DNA from: Fratercula arctica | Taxonomy: Eukaryota > Chordata > Aves > Charadriiformes > Alcidae | DNA: 64,000 bases | Direction: 5' to 3' | NCBI GenBank assembly: GCA_947846985.1 | Contig: CANTUZ010000002.1 | Span: 155,367,889 to 155,431,888 of the forward strand | Shown: piece after piece, positions 1 through 13,720 of the stretch | Numbering within the stretch: position 1 is the first letter of the stretch | Layout of the letters: every line of letters begins with the position of its first letter | The notes under the pieces: generated by a model | Told to the model about the DNA's origin: nothing | What the model saw: only the letters and a program-made list of their open reading frames with translations | The model's database searches: none | Translations under genes and position numbers: made by a program

Positions 1-290
1 GTGCCTGGTGCACCACTTCCCCCTCCTTCTTCACTGACCTTGGTGTCTTCAGGGTTTTTTCTCTCACATGTTCTCAGTCCTCTCCTCTGGCTGCTGTTGT
101 GCAGCAGTTTTTGCCCCTTCTTAAATATGTTGTGCCAGAGGCACTATCATCATCACTGATGGGTTTGGCCTTGGCCAGCAGCAGGTCTGTCTTGGAGCCA
201 GCTGTCATTGGCTTTATTGGACATGGGGGAAGCTTCTAGCAGCTTCTCATAGAAGCCACCCACCACAACACACCGCCAGACCCAATCACA
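1..290. mobile_element. Probable avian LTR fragment (element continues off the left edge)
   Basis: The first 290 bases read like a repeated avian LTR that I recognise from its pyrimidine-rich start, a stretch ending in CTTCTTAAATATGTTGTGCC, and the GGCCTTGGCCAGCAGCAGG and TTCTAGCAGCTTCTCA segments. It stops at about CCCAATCACA, after which the sequence becomes ordinary intergenic DNA. The left end is outside the window, so target duplication and orientation cannot be tested. No retroviral coding sequence is attached on the right side. Assignment to an endogenous-retrovirus LTR family is recognition from memory rather than an alignment. It could also be a piece of internal sequence. Confidence 0.45.
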
Positions 291-3200
291 CTGTAAGCTA
301 GCAATAGATCTATTTTAACCCTTTGGCCACTTCTGTCTTCCCACCATTTACTGAGTCTGATGAGCTTATATCCTTTGTGTGAAGCTTTATCTCTTCATGC
401 TCTTCATAGCTCTTGAGAGCTCTTGGGACCTTCATAGCTCCATAGGTCTTGGAAGACTGTGATTAGCCTACAGGTGCTAAATACTTACATTATCACATAA
501 GAGCCAACTTCAATAACCTGTACTCATATAAAACCCTCTCCTACTGATTGCCTAAAGTGACCCTTACAGTGAGACAAGAGGAGAAAATTCTGTGGCTGCT
601 GTCCTTTCCACAGCATGACAAATACACAGTGAAAGAGTAATGTGGGAGCAGATATCAATAATATTCCAGATAAAAGGGCAAAGCAAGTGGCGAGGGGATG
701 TGCAGGGATGATCCTTATTCCTGTTGTTTATATGGCAGCTGCACTTTCCCCAGGGTGACACATACTCCCATCAGCCAGTACTTACTAAACCTGGTGGGAG
801 GCCAAACCTTCCCTCCGAGATGATAATTCAATGCCTTTGTCTTCCCCTGCAGTCTGTCATCCTGTGGCACTTGTGATGTTGAAAGCCAGGGTGGGAATTT
901 TAATGTTCCCTGTATGTACATTTATGAACTATGAAAGAAATTAAAATTGGCATTTCTGTGCCATTGGCTGGGGGCCATAAGTTGGCTGAAGGGTATCCTC
1001 ATTTATAACGGCATCGGTGAAAGGAGCCAGTATGAAAGCTCATGAACTGTTTCTGTCCCCTTTTGATAGTGGTTAACAACAAAGAAAGAGCAACTGATGT
1101 TCTCACATTAAACATTTTGTTCAATATTTAAACATCAAGGCCTAAATTTTTAACATGGTGTGGAAAGATTCAGCTGTGTGCCTCCCATGAAAGGTAATAG
1201 GAGGCGTGGAGCTAAATCCCACCACAGCACATTTAATATTTATCCCTAAAGGCTTCTGCTGCTGCTGAAGAGATTTGAGCACATCGCACTTGCTGAGGCT
1301 TTCGGAGGCATTCCAATATCACCTAGATAATTATGCTGTTTGCAAAGAGCATATTAACTTTCTGCTTAGCAGTACATACAGGGGAAAAAAGCCAAACAGT
1401 TGTGCCCAGCTGCAGGCAACAAAAGAAGTTTGTAAGATTTAAAGGGAAATCAGAGGTTTAGTTAAACAATCCAGCCTAAATAGTTTAATATACTAATCCA
1501 ACAGGACTAGATAAAAGATAAAAGAAGAACAAATAGAGCCTATATATTTAGTGTCCTGTATTTCTAGATCTTGTCTGCAAAACATGTTTCTGTTTATGTT
1601 ATCCTTTATTTAAGCTCCTCTTTGTGCCTATGCAACTTCAGTGCTCAGATTGTCATTAAATCTCTGAAGAGGCAATGGCACATACTTGTTCTATGCTAAA
1701 TCACTTGAGTCATTTTTCCAACATGCTCCTCGGTTCCCACTCTTGTCTGGGGAAAGCTGTGCCAGTTTTATATTCAACACGGTGTACTTTTCCCTCCACA
1801 CTTCCTGAACTGTGCAATTCACTTGGGGGAGGAAAATCTATACCCATTCTCACCCCACAGACTGCTGGGACACAGAGGAAGAAGCCTGGTGCCTTCCATG
1901 ACGGTTCTCCAGCCTGTGATGCAGTGTTGGGCATGGACCATTAGTTTGAGGATGCAGAGGAGCAGAGAGCAAGATGAAGGATTACCCCAATGAGGTTAGG
2001 GTGTAAGTGGGAGGTTAGATGAGGAAGTTTGCCATTGTACTGGTAGGAAGTCTGTGGGTTCTCCCACTTTTTCTTTTGGCATACAGATACACTGAGAAGT
2101 GTGGCTGTAGCACTTCATGCTTCCCGTCCTGTCCTTTTCTTCCCAAAACTGATGGGTGAATAACTTTCATGGTGATGAGGTACTTACCTGGGCACACCTC
2201 AGGTGTTAGCTCATAGTATGGACTGTTTATGACTCTGGTCTTGAAGCTGGATTCAGCAGTGCAGGCGCAGCCTATATTCCTTGTATTGTGAAAGATCCCA
2301 TGCAAAGCCTTGCGTAGTTTTTCTCTCCTTGGAAGTAACTCATCAGAGTTACCTTGATTCAAACAGTTCTTGGCCTGTGCTGTTGAGACCAGTCCCAGAA
2401 GTAATCAGATGGCATTTGTAGATTCTTGAAGAAGCCTTTATAGGGCTACAGCTGATTAATGAGATGTATCAATTAAAACAGTATATGGACTACTATCTAG
2501 TAACTAGCTGAGCTAGTGATCTATCAATTAAGAGATTTCAGGAGTTAAAAATTTCCATAATCTGATTAGGGCTATCTGTGGTTTGTTAAATGTCGATTAA
2601 TGGAAACTCTGAGATAAAGTTTATAATTATGATGAATTTTCAGTGTAACAATATAAAAGCAATAAACACTAAGGCATGTGAGAAAGTGAGAGATGGCATT
2701 TAGTGGGGCTACTTACTACACAGTATTTAACCAGCATATTTCAGGGTACAGTTACCTTTTTATCTGTATGCTTATAATTTTTTAATACATGTGAGGAAAT
2801 GAAAATAAGATCCCTATGTGACCCTAAAAGGTTAGTAATTTTAAATGCAGGTAAAAGTTTTTCATTGATGTATTAGTAAGTTCTCCTGTCGAAGTGTCCA
2901 ATACAAAATGCTGGAGAATTACTACAATTGTAATGCCAGACACCATGTGTTTTTCCCACAGAAAAGAGTCCGTGGGGCTTGACCCCAGTGCAGGGTGGCT
3001 ACATGAGCCTAAGGTGGGAATAGGGGGGCTGATCTTACATGCAGGTTCCAGAAGATTTTCTTCCTCCTCCGTGACTTACTCTCTTCACAGGCTGCTTATG
3101 CCTCTGTGCCAGGCCAACCTCTTCTTCATCTTTAGGTGGAGCCAAGAGGCCATTAAGACATACCACTAATCTTGCAGTCTGACTCTGTTATGTATAGAAT

Positions 3201-3458
3201 CTGGTAAAATAATAATATCATTATCTTCAGTGGCAATGCTTGCAGCAATGAATCAAGAAGGGTATGAGCTGTAGTCTGCTGCTATGGTAGAGCCGTGATA
3301 TGGGATGTATCAAATAATAAATAAAAAGCAGTGGAAATGAGATTATACCTCTCCAGCTGCAATTTTTCAATCACTGCTTATAACTGTGCAACGCACTTTA
3401 TTTCATTTTGCATATGGTCTTCCTTATATGCTCCCCTTAGCAACTGGCAGTATGAATA
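291..3458. other. Intergenic stretch without a supportable gene
   Basis: This lies downstream of the ADCY8 3' end. Short reading frames occur on both strands, but none has recognisable domains, splice context or biased composition. AT-rich sequence dominates, with a few TTAATTAA-like patches near 2.45-2.85 kb. I see no RNA gene and no clear interspersed repeat here. Confidence 0.6.
3454..3458. repeat. Target-site duplication, left copy (GAATA)
   Basis: GAATA immediately precedes the TG terminus of the solo LTR and is matched exactly at 4052-4056. Confidence 0.8.
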
Positions 3459-4051
3459 TGTGTTGATTTTGGCTGAGGTATAGTTAGTTTTCTTCATTGT
3501 AGCTAGTATGGGGCTATGGCTTGGATTTGTGCTGGAAACAGTGTTGATAATGCAGAGATGTTTTTGTTATTGCTGAGCAGTGCTTACGCAGTGTAAAGGC
3601 CTTTTCTGCTCCTCACCCCACCTCACCAGAGAGTAAGCTGGGGTGCACAAGAAGTTGGGAGGAGACACAGCCAGGACAGATGACCCCAACTGACCAAAGG
3701 GATATCCCATACCATATGATGTCATGCTTGGTATATAAAGCTGGGGAAAAAGAAGGAAGGGTGGGATGTTTGGAGCAATGGCATTTGTATTCCCAAGTAA
3801 CCATTGTGTGTGACAGAGCCCTGTTTTCCTGGAGATGGTGGAACACCTGCCTGCCGATGGGAAGTGTTGAATTAATTGCTTATTTTGCTTTGCTTGTGTG
3901 TGTAGCTTTTGCTTTACCTATTAACCTGTCTTTATCTCAACCCACGAGTTTTCTCACTTTTGATCTTCTGATTCTCTCCTCCATCCCACGGAGGGGGAGT
4001 AAACGAGAGGCTGCATGGTGCTTCATTGCCATCTGGGGTTAAAGCATGATA
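3459..4051 (+). mobile_element. Solo LTR of an avian endogenous retrovirus (ERVL-like)
   Basis: This 593-bp element starts TGTGTTGATTTTGGC and ends GCATGATA, which fits TG...CA termini with a final C-to-T change. It is flanked by a perfect 5-bp direct repeat, GAATA at 3454-3458 and GAATA at 4052-4056, the length expected of many retroviral integrations. Internal marks of an LTR are a TATA-box-like GGTATATAAAGC near 3730 and a conserved 3' portion with TATCTCAACCCACGAGTTTTC near 3935. No gag, pol or env sequence lies on either side, so the element is a solo LTR left by LTR-LTR recombination. Recognition of the ERVL-type family is from memory of avian repeats. The TG/CA ends and target duplication are seen directly. 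Orientation is inferred from the TATA box preceding the T-rich 3' region. Confidence 0.85.
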
Positions 4052-4056
4052 GAATA
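4052..4056. repeat. Target-site duplication, right copy (GAATA)
   Basis: GAATA immediately follows the LTR 3' terminus and is identical to the five bases before the LTR. Confidence 0.8.
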
Positions 4057-5444
4057 GGATAGGACCCTATACATCCTACTGTGTTAGAGCTTTACCAAGC
4101 ATTTGCAGATGCATTTGTGACCTGTGAGGGCACTGCTTTTTTTTGGGACAGCACATTGAACAGTACTCCTGTGAAACCTTTCAGGAACCTGCATGAAGGC
4201 AGCAAAGGGTGTGCTGCTGTGTAAGTGAGGATGGCTGGAGCTGTAACACTTTTATGGGTGAAGTTGCCAAACTTTCATTGTTCTGCAGTTGCCTCCCTAC
4301 AATAACCAAAGGCTGAGGAATTACAATGCTAGTGAAAGAAAACACAAACCACATGCAGGCTGCCTCTGTAAAAATGTATGTGTGAAACTGGAGAGTAAAA
4401 TCCCCGCCTAGGCCCATTACTAAATTATTTATCTGAATTTTAATTGCTGTGATTGGATTGAGTCTTTTGGCTCAGCCATACGCATTGAAGGCATTTCTCT
4501 GAACCCCTTCAAAAGTGTTCTAAGGAAGATGTCACGTTACAATGCAATTCCTCCTTTACTCCTGGCTTGCTCTGTGCAGGAAATAAGTTACCACGTTCCT
4601 TTCTGGCATGCAGCATTTCACAGAAGTTGAAAATCACTGTCAAGTGGAAAAATGTGTTCTTTTTGATCCCACAAGTCACAAAAATGACTGTACAAAGTGA
4701 GGTTCCTTCTGGTCTCATGAAGTCAGAATTGAAAGTAAATTTAAAAGATCTAATATAGTGATATGCAACTAAAATGTTCTTTTTCTCAATTAATTGTCAT
4801 TTATTACTTTCACCTAAAATCAAATCACATAACCAAACAGTCACCCTTGAGAATAATGTCATAATTTCCTCCACAAGTTGAAAAGATGTTATCTGTCTGA
4901 GGAAGTGTTCTGAAACAAAGCCAGCAGAATCTGGAAGGATAGCAGAAAGTTAGATGGATGGTTACTCTTAAACCAAGTTTTAATTTATAAGGTAGTGAGT
5001 TCCGCAAACCAGATGCGATACCCATGTAAGACAGGTAAGCCATCAAACACAGGGGAGGAAGCAGCCCTGACATACAATAAAGGGACCAAAAGTAGATCAG
5101 TCAGAGCTGGCAGCAAAGATTAGGAAAACCTCTAGTTTCAGTATCTTCTCTTGAGGTTGCTGATTGGAGATGTGGAAAATTATATTAGGGAGGCAATGAA
5201 CAATTCAACCCTTAAGGGAATAAGAAAACTAAATTTTAAAGCTAATTTAGTCACAGCCCTGGTGAAAGTTCATTCCTTGGGCTCTGTAACTATCTCATAA
5301 TATTCACTGTCCATTTTAAACCCAGTTCATTTATTTTTATTTGTTTTACATGAGTTGTTAACAATAGATCATCATAACTTTCATCTACAGCAATAAAAGT
5401 AGTACTCCTGCAATCACCTGCTGGAACTGTCATCCAATTTTAAC

Positions 5445-5467
5445 TTTTTTTTTTTTTTTTTTTTTTT
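5445..5467. repeat. Poly(T) tract, 23 nt
   Basis: An uninterrupted run of T read directly from the sequence. It may be the remnant tail of a minus-strand retroposon, but the flank gives no recognisable element. Confidence 0.9.
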
Positions 5468-8400
5468 CACTGACGGTATTTACAATGACTACAATAACCT
5501 GTTGTTGCCACCAAGCGTAAATACTTCACGGTATTTGTCTGTCTCTGTTTTCACTGGGGAAAAATCACAAAAATACTGGGCTGGAAGAATCTTGTTAGTA
5601 AAATAGGAGCAAGTGTATCCAGGCTGTCCCTGGCAGGTAACACCACAGGAGCAAACAGAGAATGTGGGCAAAGCTGTGACGGATATAATGGCAGAAGATA
5701 AGCTGTTACTCTAGTGAGGGGTTAAACTTTGACCATCTCATGGGAAACAGTTTTTGCCCCATCAGGACTCAAAATCACTGTGGAAGGAGGGTCCATGGCC
5801 TTCTGGAGGCATCTTCTTCCCATGCTTCGCTACCCATGCTGTGGAAGGGTTTTCCTCAGATTTAACCAGGTTTCCCATGCTGGAAATTAAACTCAGGATT
5901 TCATGTGGGAGCATGTGGAAAGCGGAATTAAGAGCACTGTTAGCAAACAGCTGACTGCAATTCCTGTGAGTATGAATTCATCTGCTCTTGTTCCTTTACA
6001 CTCCTTCCTTTTTTTTTTTCTCCACTTCTATTCCTTCAGCGCTGATCTTTTCTTTTCAGGGCTTAATACAGTAATTCTTTAAAAATACTCTCAGAGGCCA
6101 TATTTTGCAGAGTGTTTATCTTTTTTGTTTCTCTCCTCTAGACTCTCACTGGCATCCCTGAGCTCAGTTCTGTAACTGATGCTTCAGTAACGTGAAGACT
6201 GGAAGAGTGATGATGTCCCACAGCTTACACACATCACCCCTGTTCATTCTTCATGGAAGGAAATTCTTCTTTTTGGACAGCAACAGCAATCGCTGCCCAG
6301 ATGCAGCTTCCAAAGTCTATTTTTTCCATGTTATCGCTAAGCCCGTTGATCTTCATGTTGTATTTGCATATTTTCTTTCTCCTCCAGAAACGCAATGTGA
6401 CACATCTGTTTGCTGAACTTCAGCTAACGTATAAAAAATCATGCATACTCTGTCCCTCATCTAAAGTGCTTTTACAAGTGCATGCCATTACATCAATCAA
6501 GCTGTTAATGAGAATCCTGATTAGGACAGGGCAGAAGAGACCCTTTTAAACCTCCACATGAAATGCTGCTTCTGCATTATAGCTAGCTAATGGCGTGGAA
6601 CTTTACAAGGCAGTGATCAACCAATTGTTCAGCCACTTTAAGGTGAATTAGAGACTATATTCCATTTGTTTATGAGAACAGCACGTGAGAAAGTTTCAAC
6701 TAACTTTCTAATTTTCACATATCACACTTATGTGTGCTCTTCTTGGGTGCTAATTCAGTTGACCGTCTACATAGCTGGTAAAACAGTAAGTCCTTTGCTA
6801 ACTGCAGCACTTAGCCCACTCCAGTTGCTTGCAATGGATATCTGACAGGTTCACTTCCTACAGCAATGCAGAAACTTCTCCCCTTTTTCTTAAAATGTTT
6901 TATTTCCCCTTGTTCTTCGGCTTATGTAAAATCATTTAGCTCAGTACTTATATTCATTTTGTATGCGCTTTTATTGCATTTGAGGCATCATTAGCCAAGT
7001 AGATCTAGTGAATTGCTTCCAAAATTTAACCTCATAAATTTCACTTTGCATAAAATATGAATTTACGTTAGGTTTTCAAGGTGTGCACCTTCTGGGTAAA
7101 ACTACCATTTCTTTGTAAGGAAAGATATTTGTGTATTATGAGCAGACACACATCTGTATGTGGTGTCTGAGGAGAGGTTCTAATACGATGTTGCATAAGG
7201 CATTGCCTTCATAAATTAATGAGAGGAAAACTTAATCTATTTCATCTGAAGATGCAGCAATGTCAATCACAGTTATCTTGATTAGATGGCAAGAAGTATA
7301 ATTGCTGTTCAAGTGAAATGTCTTCATTGATTGCTGACTATGTAATTGTGAGGGCTTGATAAAACACCCTGGTAACACGGATATTAATGCTATGCAGCTT
7401 TTCTGGGATTTTAAAGGAGGTGTAGTTATATGGTTGGTAAATAATTGTATTGAAGCAAGGTATTCAGTTCTTTGTCATGCTGCACTTCTAGGCGCTTATA
7501 CAAGGTAACTGAAACATTATTAAAAGACAAATTTGTAAATCCCACTCTGCGTGGGCTGAGGAAGCAACCACATTAATTGTTTTGGAAGAATTGGACCTTG
7601 GGCCTTTCTTTTTTGCATAGGTCAAAACTGACACTGTAAAAGGTTAGAGGGAGCTTTACACGGGCCAGAGCTGTAGAATAAGTATTCGAGGCTGCTCCTG
7701 TGAGTGAGGCAACATCTCAGGCCTCAGGTCAGTTATGACTTTTAACACGTTCTCTGTGATCTTTCTCAAATTAGGTTTTTCATACATTAGCACTCCTAAA
7801 GTAATACAGATATTACACTTCTTCAGTAGTCTTCTGCTTACAGTAAAGCTGCTGCATGGCCTCAAAAAGACAAAAGTTAAAGGAGACTAATCACATTTTA
7901 GGGTTCATATCCTGCTGTTAATGAAGAAAATCCCCTGGCTTTGCAGGCTGAAGTGTCCCTCTAACATACCTGTACAGGTTATTTCCCTTGCTGAGGGTTT
8001 GACAGACACCACAAACTGAAATCTTTCCATCCCTAGGGGTGACCTGATTAACTTTACTTTGAGAAGCAGGATATTTTTAAACCTCATTTTACACTGCTTC
8101 TGTCAGTGGTGACAATTCATTATGATAATGAAGGATAATAGTGAGCAACTTTTTTCGAGCAGCCACAAGAGATCATCTTTAATTCTCTGTATAGTATCCT
8201 TACGAAAAACCTTAATTCTGCTTGAACGATAGACATCATATTAATAACAATGATACAAAGGGAGTTTCTGAAGAGAAGTACATTAATATCAACTTGAACA
8301 TTAGCTAGAGAATTAAACAAACAATTTGCTTGGTGAAAAGCAAAGTAGGAAGATAATGAGCCATCAAGCCTTGAAAAATAAAAGCATAGTAGGATTTTAT

Positions 8401-11400
8401 CATTACATTTTATTGAGGCCATTAAAGAGCGAGGGGAGGTAGAATGACTTTGGAAGATCTTGTGTATGGACACTAAGTATTGAAATGCCAACTCAACTCT
8501 CTCTGCAAACAAAGGAGCCAGACCTCTGACCTTGCAGTTCTCCTTGAACGGAAGACCGACCTCTTCTCCAGGATCCTAGTTCAGCTTTGCATTGCATTAC
8601 CAGAAACTTTGTGTGATATCCACTGCCCTCAAATGCCAGGAGGGAGGTACCTGTGGAGGGATATATCTTGTTTAGTTTTAGGTGTTTATAATATAGACTC
8701 CAATATGGGACCACGGGATCCCTTTATAATCATTGGAGATCTGTTCAGTAGAGTCAACAGAGTGTGGGGTGTGATTTGTCTTACTGCAAAGTAGGTGCCC
8801 ACATTTGACCTTATGGGTCACAACTCAGACTCCGCTGACTCGTCATTGACTACAAGGACACTTAGACAGCTAGTCAAGATAGACGCCAACAGTTGGGATG
8901 AATTCCTTCTTGGGGTCTGGCTTGCAAGATGCCAGTCCATAATTGAGCAGACAGAAACACTGTGGATTAAACTCTGTTTTTAGTACTTCACTGTGCTCTC
9001 CCATAGCTTTTTGTGCCCACGTACCCCATGACGTTGGTTACTCTCGAGGTGCGGTGTTTTGACACAGTGGACCTGCATCGTCGTATCCATGAGTTGACAT
9101 AGAAATAAACCAGACCCAGAAGTCTTCAAGTAGAATTAATTTCAACCAGTTGCTTGCAAGATTAAAAACTCTCTGAGTCAGTTTCTACCCATGCTGCTGT
9201 TTGTATTGAATTTACCAATGTTAAACATTAATCACAATGTAGCTGGTTGGGGGCTGGTCAAACTACAGGAAGGCTCCAGCTGGTTTTAATGAGATAGGAG
9301 AGAAGCCTTTAGTTAGGCATTAAGTGTGAGACTTTGCAATGAGCTGACAGGAAAGTCATGGTTTATATCCCTGCCATGGGAAGCCTTCTGTTGGAATAAA
9401 AATGAGTCCTCTTCAGGGACTGTCAATTACTGATGTATCTCTCTAGAAAATTTCTGTTTTACCAGTTCTGTAAAATACACATCCTTAGTGGGCTAGTTCA
9501 GATCTCGTTAGAAAATATTCTGAGACTTGAGGTGCACGAAGGGAAGCTTGTGTGTGGAGACATCTAAGAAAGATGTCTAAAGAAGTTTATGCAAGGTTTT
9601 GCAGAAACTTCTCTCACTTTAAAGAGGAGAAACATATAGTCTTTGTGCAAGGCCGGATGAGTTCTCTGTGAATATCTATTGAGGGCTAGTTCTAAGCAGA
9701 TGGCAACGTATTTCTGATATATTTTTAGGAAAGCACTATTTTTGCTAATATTTCCTATGCCACAGCAAAAGAGTGAAATATAGCTCATCAAGAGTGTGAT
9801 AAGAAGTCATTGTTTAGTAGTTCAGAAACATTTCCTGGATGTGAAATGGCCATTTAAATATCCTTAACTTTTGAATTTGACCGGTGGTTCATTCTGCCTG
9901 TAAACCTATGTCTCAAGGCAGTGATTTCAATGTTAATTACATTCTCTCCTGATTAAAGCAGGTGGTTGAATTAGGGGTCTATTACACAGATCATTTCCTG
10001 TTCTAAGACTGGTAAATGTATAACTGTGCTGCTGTTCTTCAAGCTATCTAACCACAGGTTTGGAATTCTTTTTCCTACTTGCAGAGCTGGGCAAAGATCT
10101 GTGCAGCCTCCTATTCCTGTGAATAAATGCTTTCTCTCTGCCTGAAAACCTAAATCTCTCACGGCTTAAATTTCCTTAAGCATAAACACAATTAAAAGCA
10201 TAGAAGAATATATCCCAAAACTAATTAGCCCTTCTTAGCCAAGCTTTTAAACCATCCGGTTTGAAGCTAGTGAGCCACCTCAAGGCAGAGACATCTGCCA
10301 GGTCTGTGCAGCCGTTAATGCACAGCTTTGCGGCTCAGGGATTGCAGACATCAGCTAGAAAGAAATAGTTTTGAATCTACACTCACTTGTTCATAATGGG
10401 CTGACGCTGAGGTATCCTGGCCTCATGCAACGGCGAGTGAAGGTCTGGGGAGAATTGAGTCCCAGAGGGAGCCGAGGCAGGCAAGCACCTTGAGTGGTTC
10501 AGATGATGAGACATGAGCTCTCAGGTGTGCCACGCTTCTGAGAGCCACCCACCTAAAGGTCATGGGATCTTCTACAGCATTTCAGCAGGAGAAAAAGAGC
10601 CATTGTGCTATTTTGCTGAATAGTGCCTCTCAGGGCTGTGACTGCCTTCTGTTCCCACGCGCTCAGTGCCTAGATGCAGGGTCTAACCGCCCCATCAGGT
10701 ACTATGAAAGAGGCTCTTGTTTCTTCTCACCTCCCTGGAGCTGAGGCACAGTCTGAATGACAAAGAGATACATTCATTCAAGTGAACAACACCATAACTT
10801 GAAAAGCATCAGACAATTGGGATAGCTCTGAAAATCTAGAGAAGAGTGCTCAGAAGATGAAGGGAAAATGATCCTGGCAATTGCTGTTCCCTAAACTACG
10901 AATAAAGTGATGAGAGCGTCCTGAAATGAAAAAATTAGTGACACTGTGTGCAAAAAAGCATGGGACATGTTTTGAAGACTTGACTTTTGACAGAATTACA
11001 CTGCAAAAGTTTGCCCTCTGCAGCTCTCCTTAAACATCAGGATCTAGATGGACGAACGAAATGGGAGAATCATTTTTGGATTTCAAGGAGATATTGTGCA
11101 TCTTGTTTGAATAAATCTTACCCAAAGCATTAATTCAAAATGTCTTTGAAGGCAAGTTGGCTAAAAACTACTGAAACTGCAGCATTTTTGAAGAGGTGGC
11201 TGATGGGTTACCGTTAGAGTCAATCTTGTTTAACATCCATGTTAATGGTCTAAGAAGGCTGAGTAGGCTGCTTGTTAATGGGATTCTTAGACTATTAAAT
11301 TGAAGGGAAAAGTGAACACCAGGCAGGAGAAAGTAATAATGATAAAAGGACATAAAGCTGATAGCAAATAACAAAATGAGGTTTGGTTTGGAGGAAAAGA

Positions 11401-13657
11401 AGCAAAATGATCCGGTGAAAATGATTTTTGTTTTAGGCAGTGGGTAGAGGAATATTAAAAATTAATGGTGCTGCACAAAATGTAGAGACAGAAATCTATG
11501 GGAATGTTATAGATGGAGGTCACGGTGTTTGGATCATGAGCATGGCCCAGATGCTTTCTTCCTCTCTGTCCTGTTTTCTAGAGCTCTGCAAGTTTTCAAC
11601 AAGCTGCTAGTGAAAGATTTTGGTCTGCATAAACAAACTCAGCAAAACAAACTGATCATTCAGCTGAGAGGTGTCAGTCTTTATATCCAGAGCATCATTG
11701 TACAGAGAGAGGTCCATGCATTCAAAATGCGGAAGATTCAAAAAAACCAAAAAATTAGGCATTTGGGAAACCAGAGGAATTAAATAAAAAAGAAAAGATT
11801 AGTTGCTAAATTAATCTAGCTAAATAAGGTCTTGTAACCAGGGCTGGGTGGAGCAGATGAACAAGAGCTGCTTTTCCATGCCATGACACCGTGGCTCAGC
11901 GGTGGCTTTTCAGACGTGTCAGTGCACTGTAGCACAGGCCTCCCAAACACGGCGAGCAGATGAGAGATGGGGTGGGTGTGGGTGGGGGATCTTCACCTTT
12001 CATGAACACCAGCTGATGCATGGATAGGATACCCTGGGGAATCAAAAATGTCACTATAGGTATCTGAATTGCCCCCAGAATATTTAGGGATTGAATAAAA
12101 TGGGACATCAATTCCCGCCTGCCTTGGTAGGTAGTCTTTCCCAACACAAAGTAGCATCTCTATCTGTAGATGCAGGGCAGGTGTTTCTTATCTCCCTTCA
12201 TTGTGGATGCTGTGCAGGGGACTCCCCGAGTGTCTGTGGGACAGAGAAAACTGTGACATGCAGAGATTGCACCCTCTAACAAAGCTGTTTTGTTACGTGC
12301 ACCTGGCTTGTAAACCCAGCAGGCTGCTGTCCTACCATCACAGGCAACTGCAGTCCTCTCCGGTCACCAGCTGAGATGCAGCTCAAAGGCAATTCTTTTG
12401 ATTGGGAACCTCCCAGGTCAATCTCAGATTAATAGATGAGGTTCTCCTTGGGGTGTTACTGAGCTGTTTTTCTCTGAATATTTCCAAATCTCATCAGACC
12501 TGACTAATAGTACCCCAGCAGGGCATAAACTAAGGAGTGGCTTGTGAAGGTAAGAACTCCTCCTTCTCCTGGAGCCTATAGGTCCATGCAGAGATGACCT
12601 ACCCAGCATCTCCTTGTACCTCTTGGTCAACTCTTTTTCACTGCTGTGTGGGCTTAGGGAAGACTCCTAGGATCCTAGGAGAACCTCCCTCTGATATGTG
12701 ATCTGGGCTTACACTGTGGGGCACAGCAGAACCAGCTCCTGGGAAAGCTGCTGAATGGTGATGATGTCAGCTTAAAGCATTAGTAAAATAGTTTAGGAGC
12801 AAGAGGTGGAAGACTGAGGTCCTTGTAGGAGAGTGCATCAAGCTATTCCAGCCCAGGGTGGATGGAGGAGTTTGTGAACATGAGAATCTCCCTGGACATG
12901 GTCACCTAGAAAACAGCTTGTTTATGGCTTGTTCTTGGAAGCAAGAACTGGCATGGCCATGCAGCCGATGCGGAGTGAATAGGTGTCACTGTGCTTTCTG
13001 GAGGGTTCTGGGAGTGAGCAGATGCACAGACAAGTCAGACAGGCCTGGGGTTGGGGTTTTGTCTAATGTCCTTCTCTGTGAACATGGGCAGCCTCTTCTT
13101 GAAAGCAGTGGCCATAAACAGCATAGACACTTTGCTGTACTCTCAGACTGAGTCCCATCCATCACTCCAAACCTATTCCTGCTCTTGATTTTTCTCCTTG
13201 GCTTAATTTCTGTATTTGGTTGTTTCTTCCTTACAAAACCTCACATGCCAAGACAAACACCACCACCACAAGGGTAGCAGGGACCAGACCTGCCTCACTT
13301 CACACCTCTTATACCCACCCCAAGCTTGTGCCACTCCTTTTAATCTGAGAATTTTGGAACTGGGATTATCCTATGCTCTGTGTTATACTCCAAGGATAGC
13401 ACACAAAGGATATAGCTTACAAACCTAGAAAGGTAAAAGGGCCTTGCTCTTTGTTGGTGCTTATATAGGACAATAATAGATGTATTTAATGAAGGAAAAA
13501 CATTAATGGAAATGCTTATTCTCATGAGGAACGCAAATGAGAAGTTTTTAAAACATGGAAGTAACTAGGAGAAAATCATAGTGAGTCTTCCAGCCATAAC
13601 ATAGTACAATGTTATTCTTCAATTCATTTGATTTCGAACGATTCTGCTGCCAGGGGG

Positions 13658-13720
13658 AAAAAAAAAAAGAATAATAATAATAAAAAAAGAATAAAACAAA
13701 AAAGAAAGAAGTGAAGAAAA
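13658..13720 (+). repeat. A-rich simple repeat with (AAT) units
   Basis: A run of A followed by GAATAATAATAATAA and further A-rich sequence. It is low-complexity and accounts for the aromatic-rich spurious reading frame on the opposite strand. Confidence 0.85.

Noticed and set aside
8120..8512. 130-codon minus-strand frame
   Set aside because: No domain, no conservation signal that can be judged, and typical of chance frames in AT-rich sequence.
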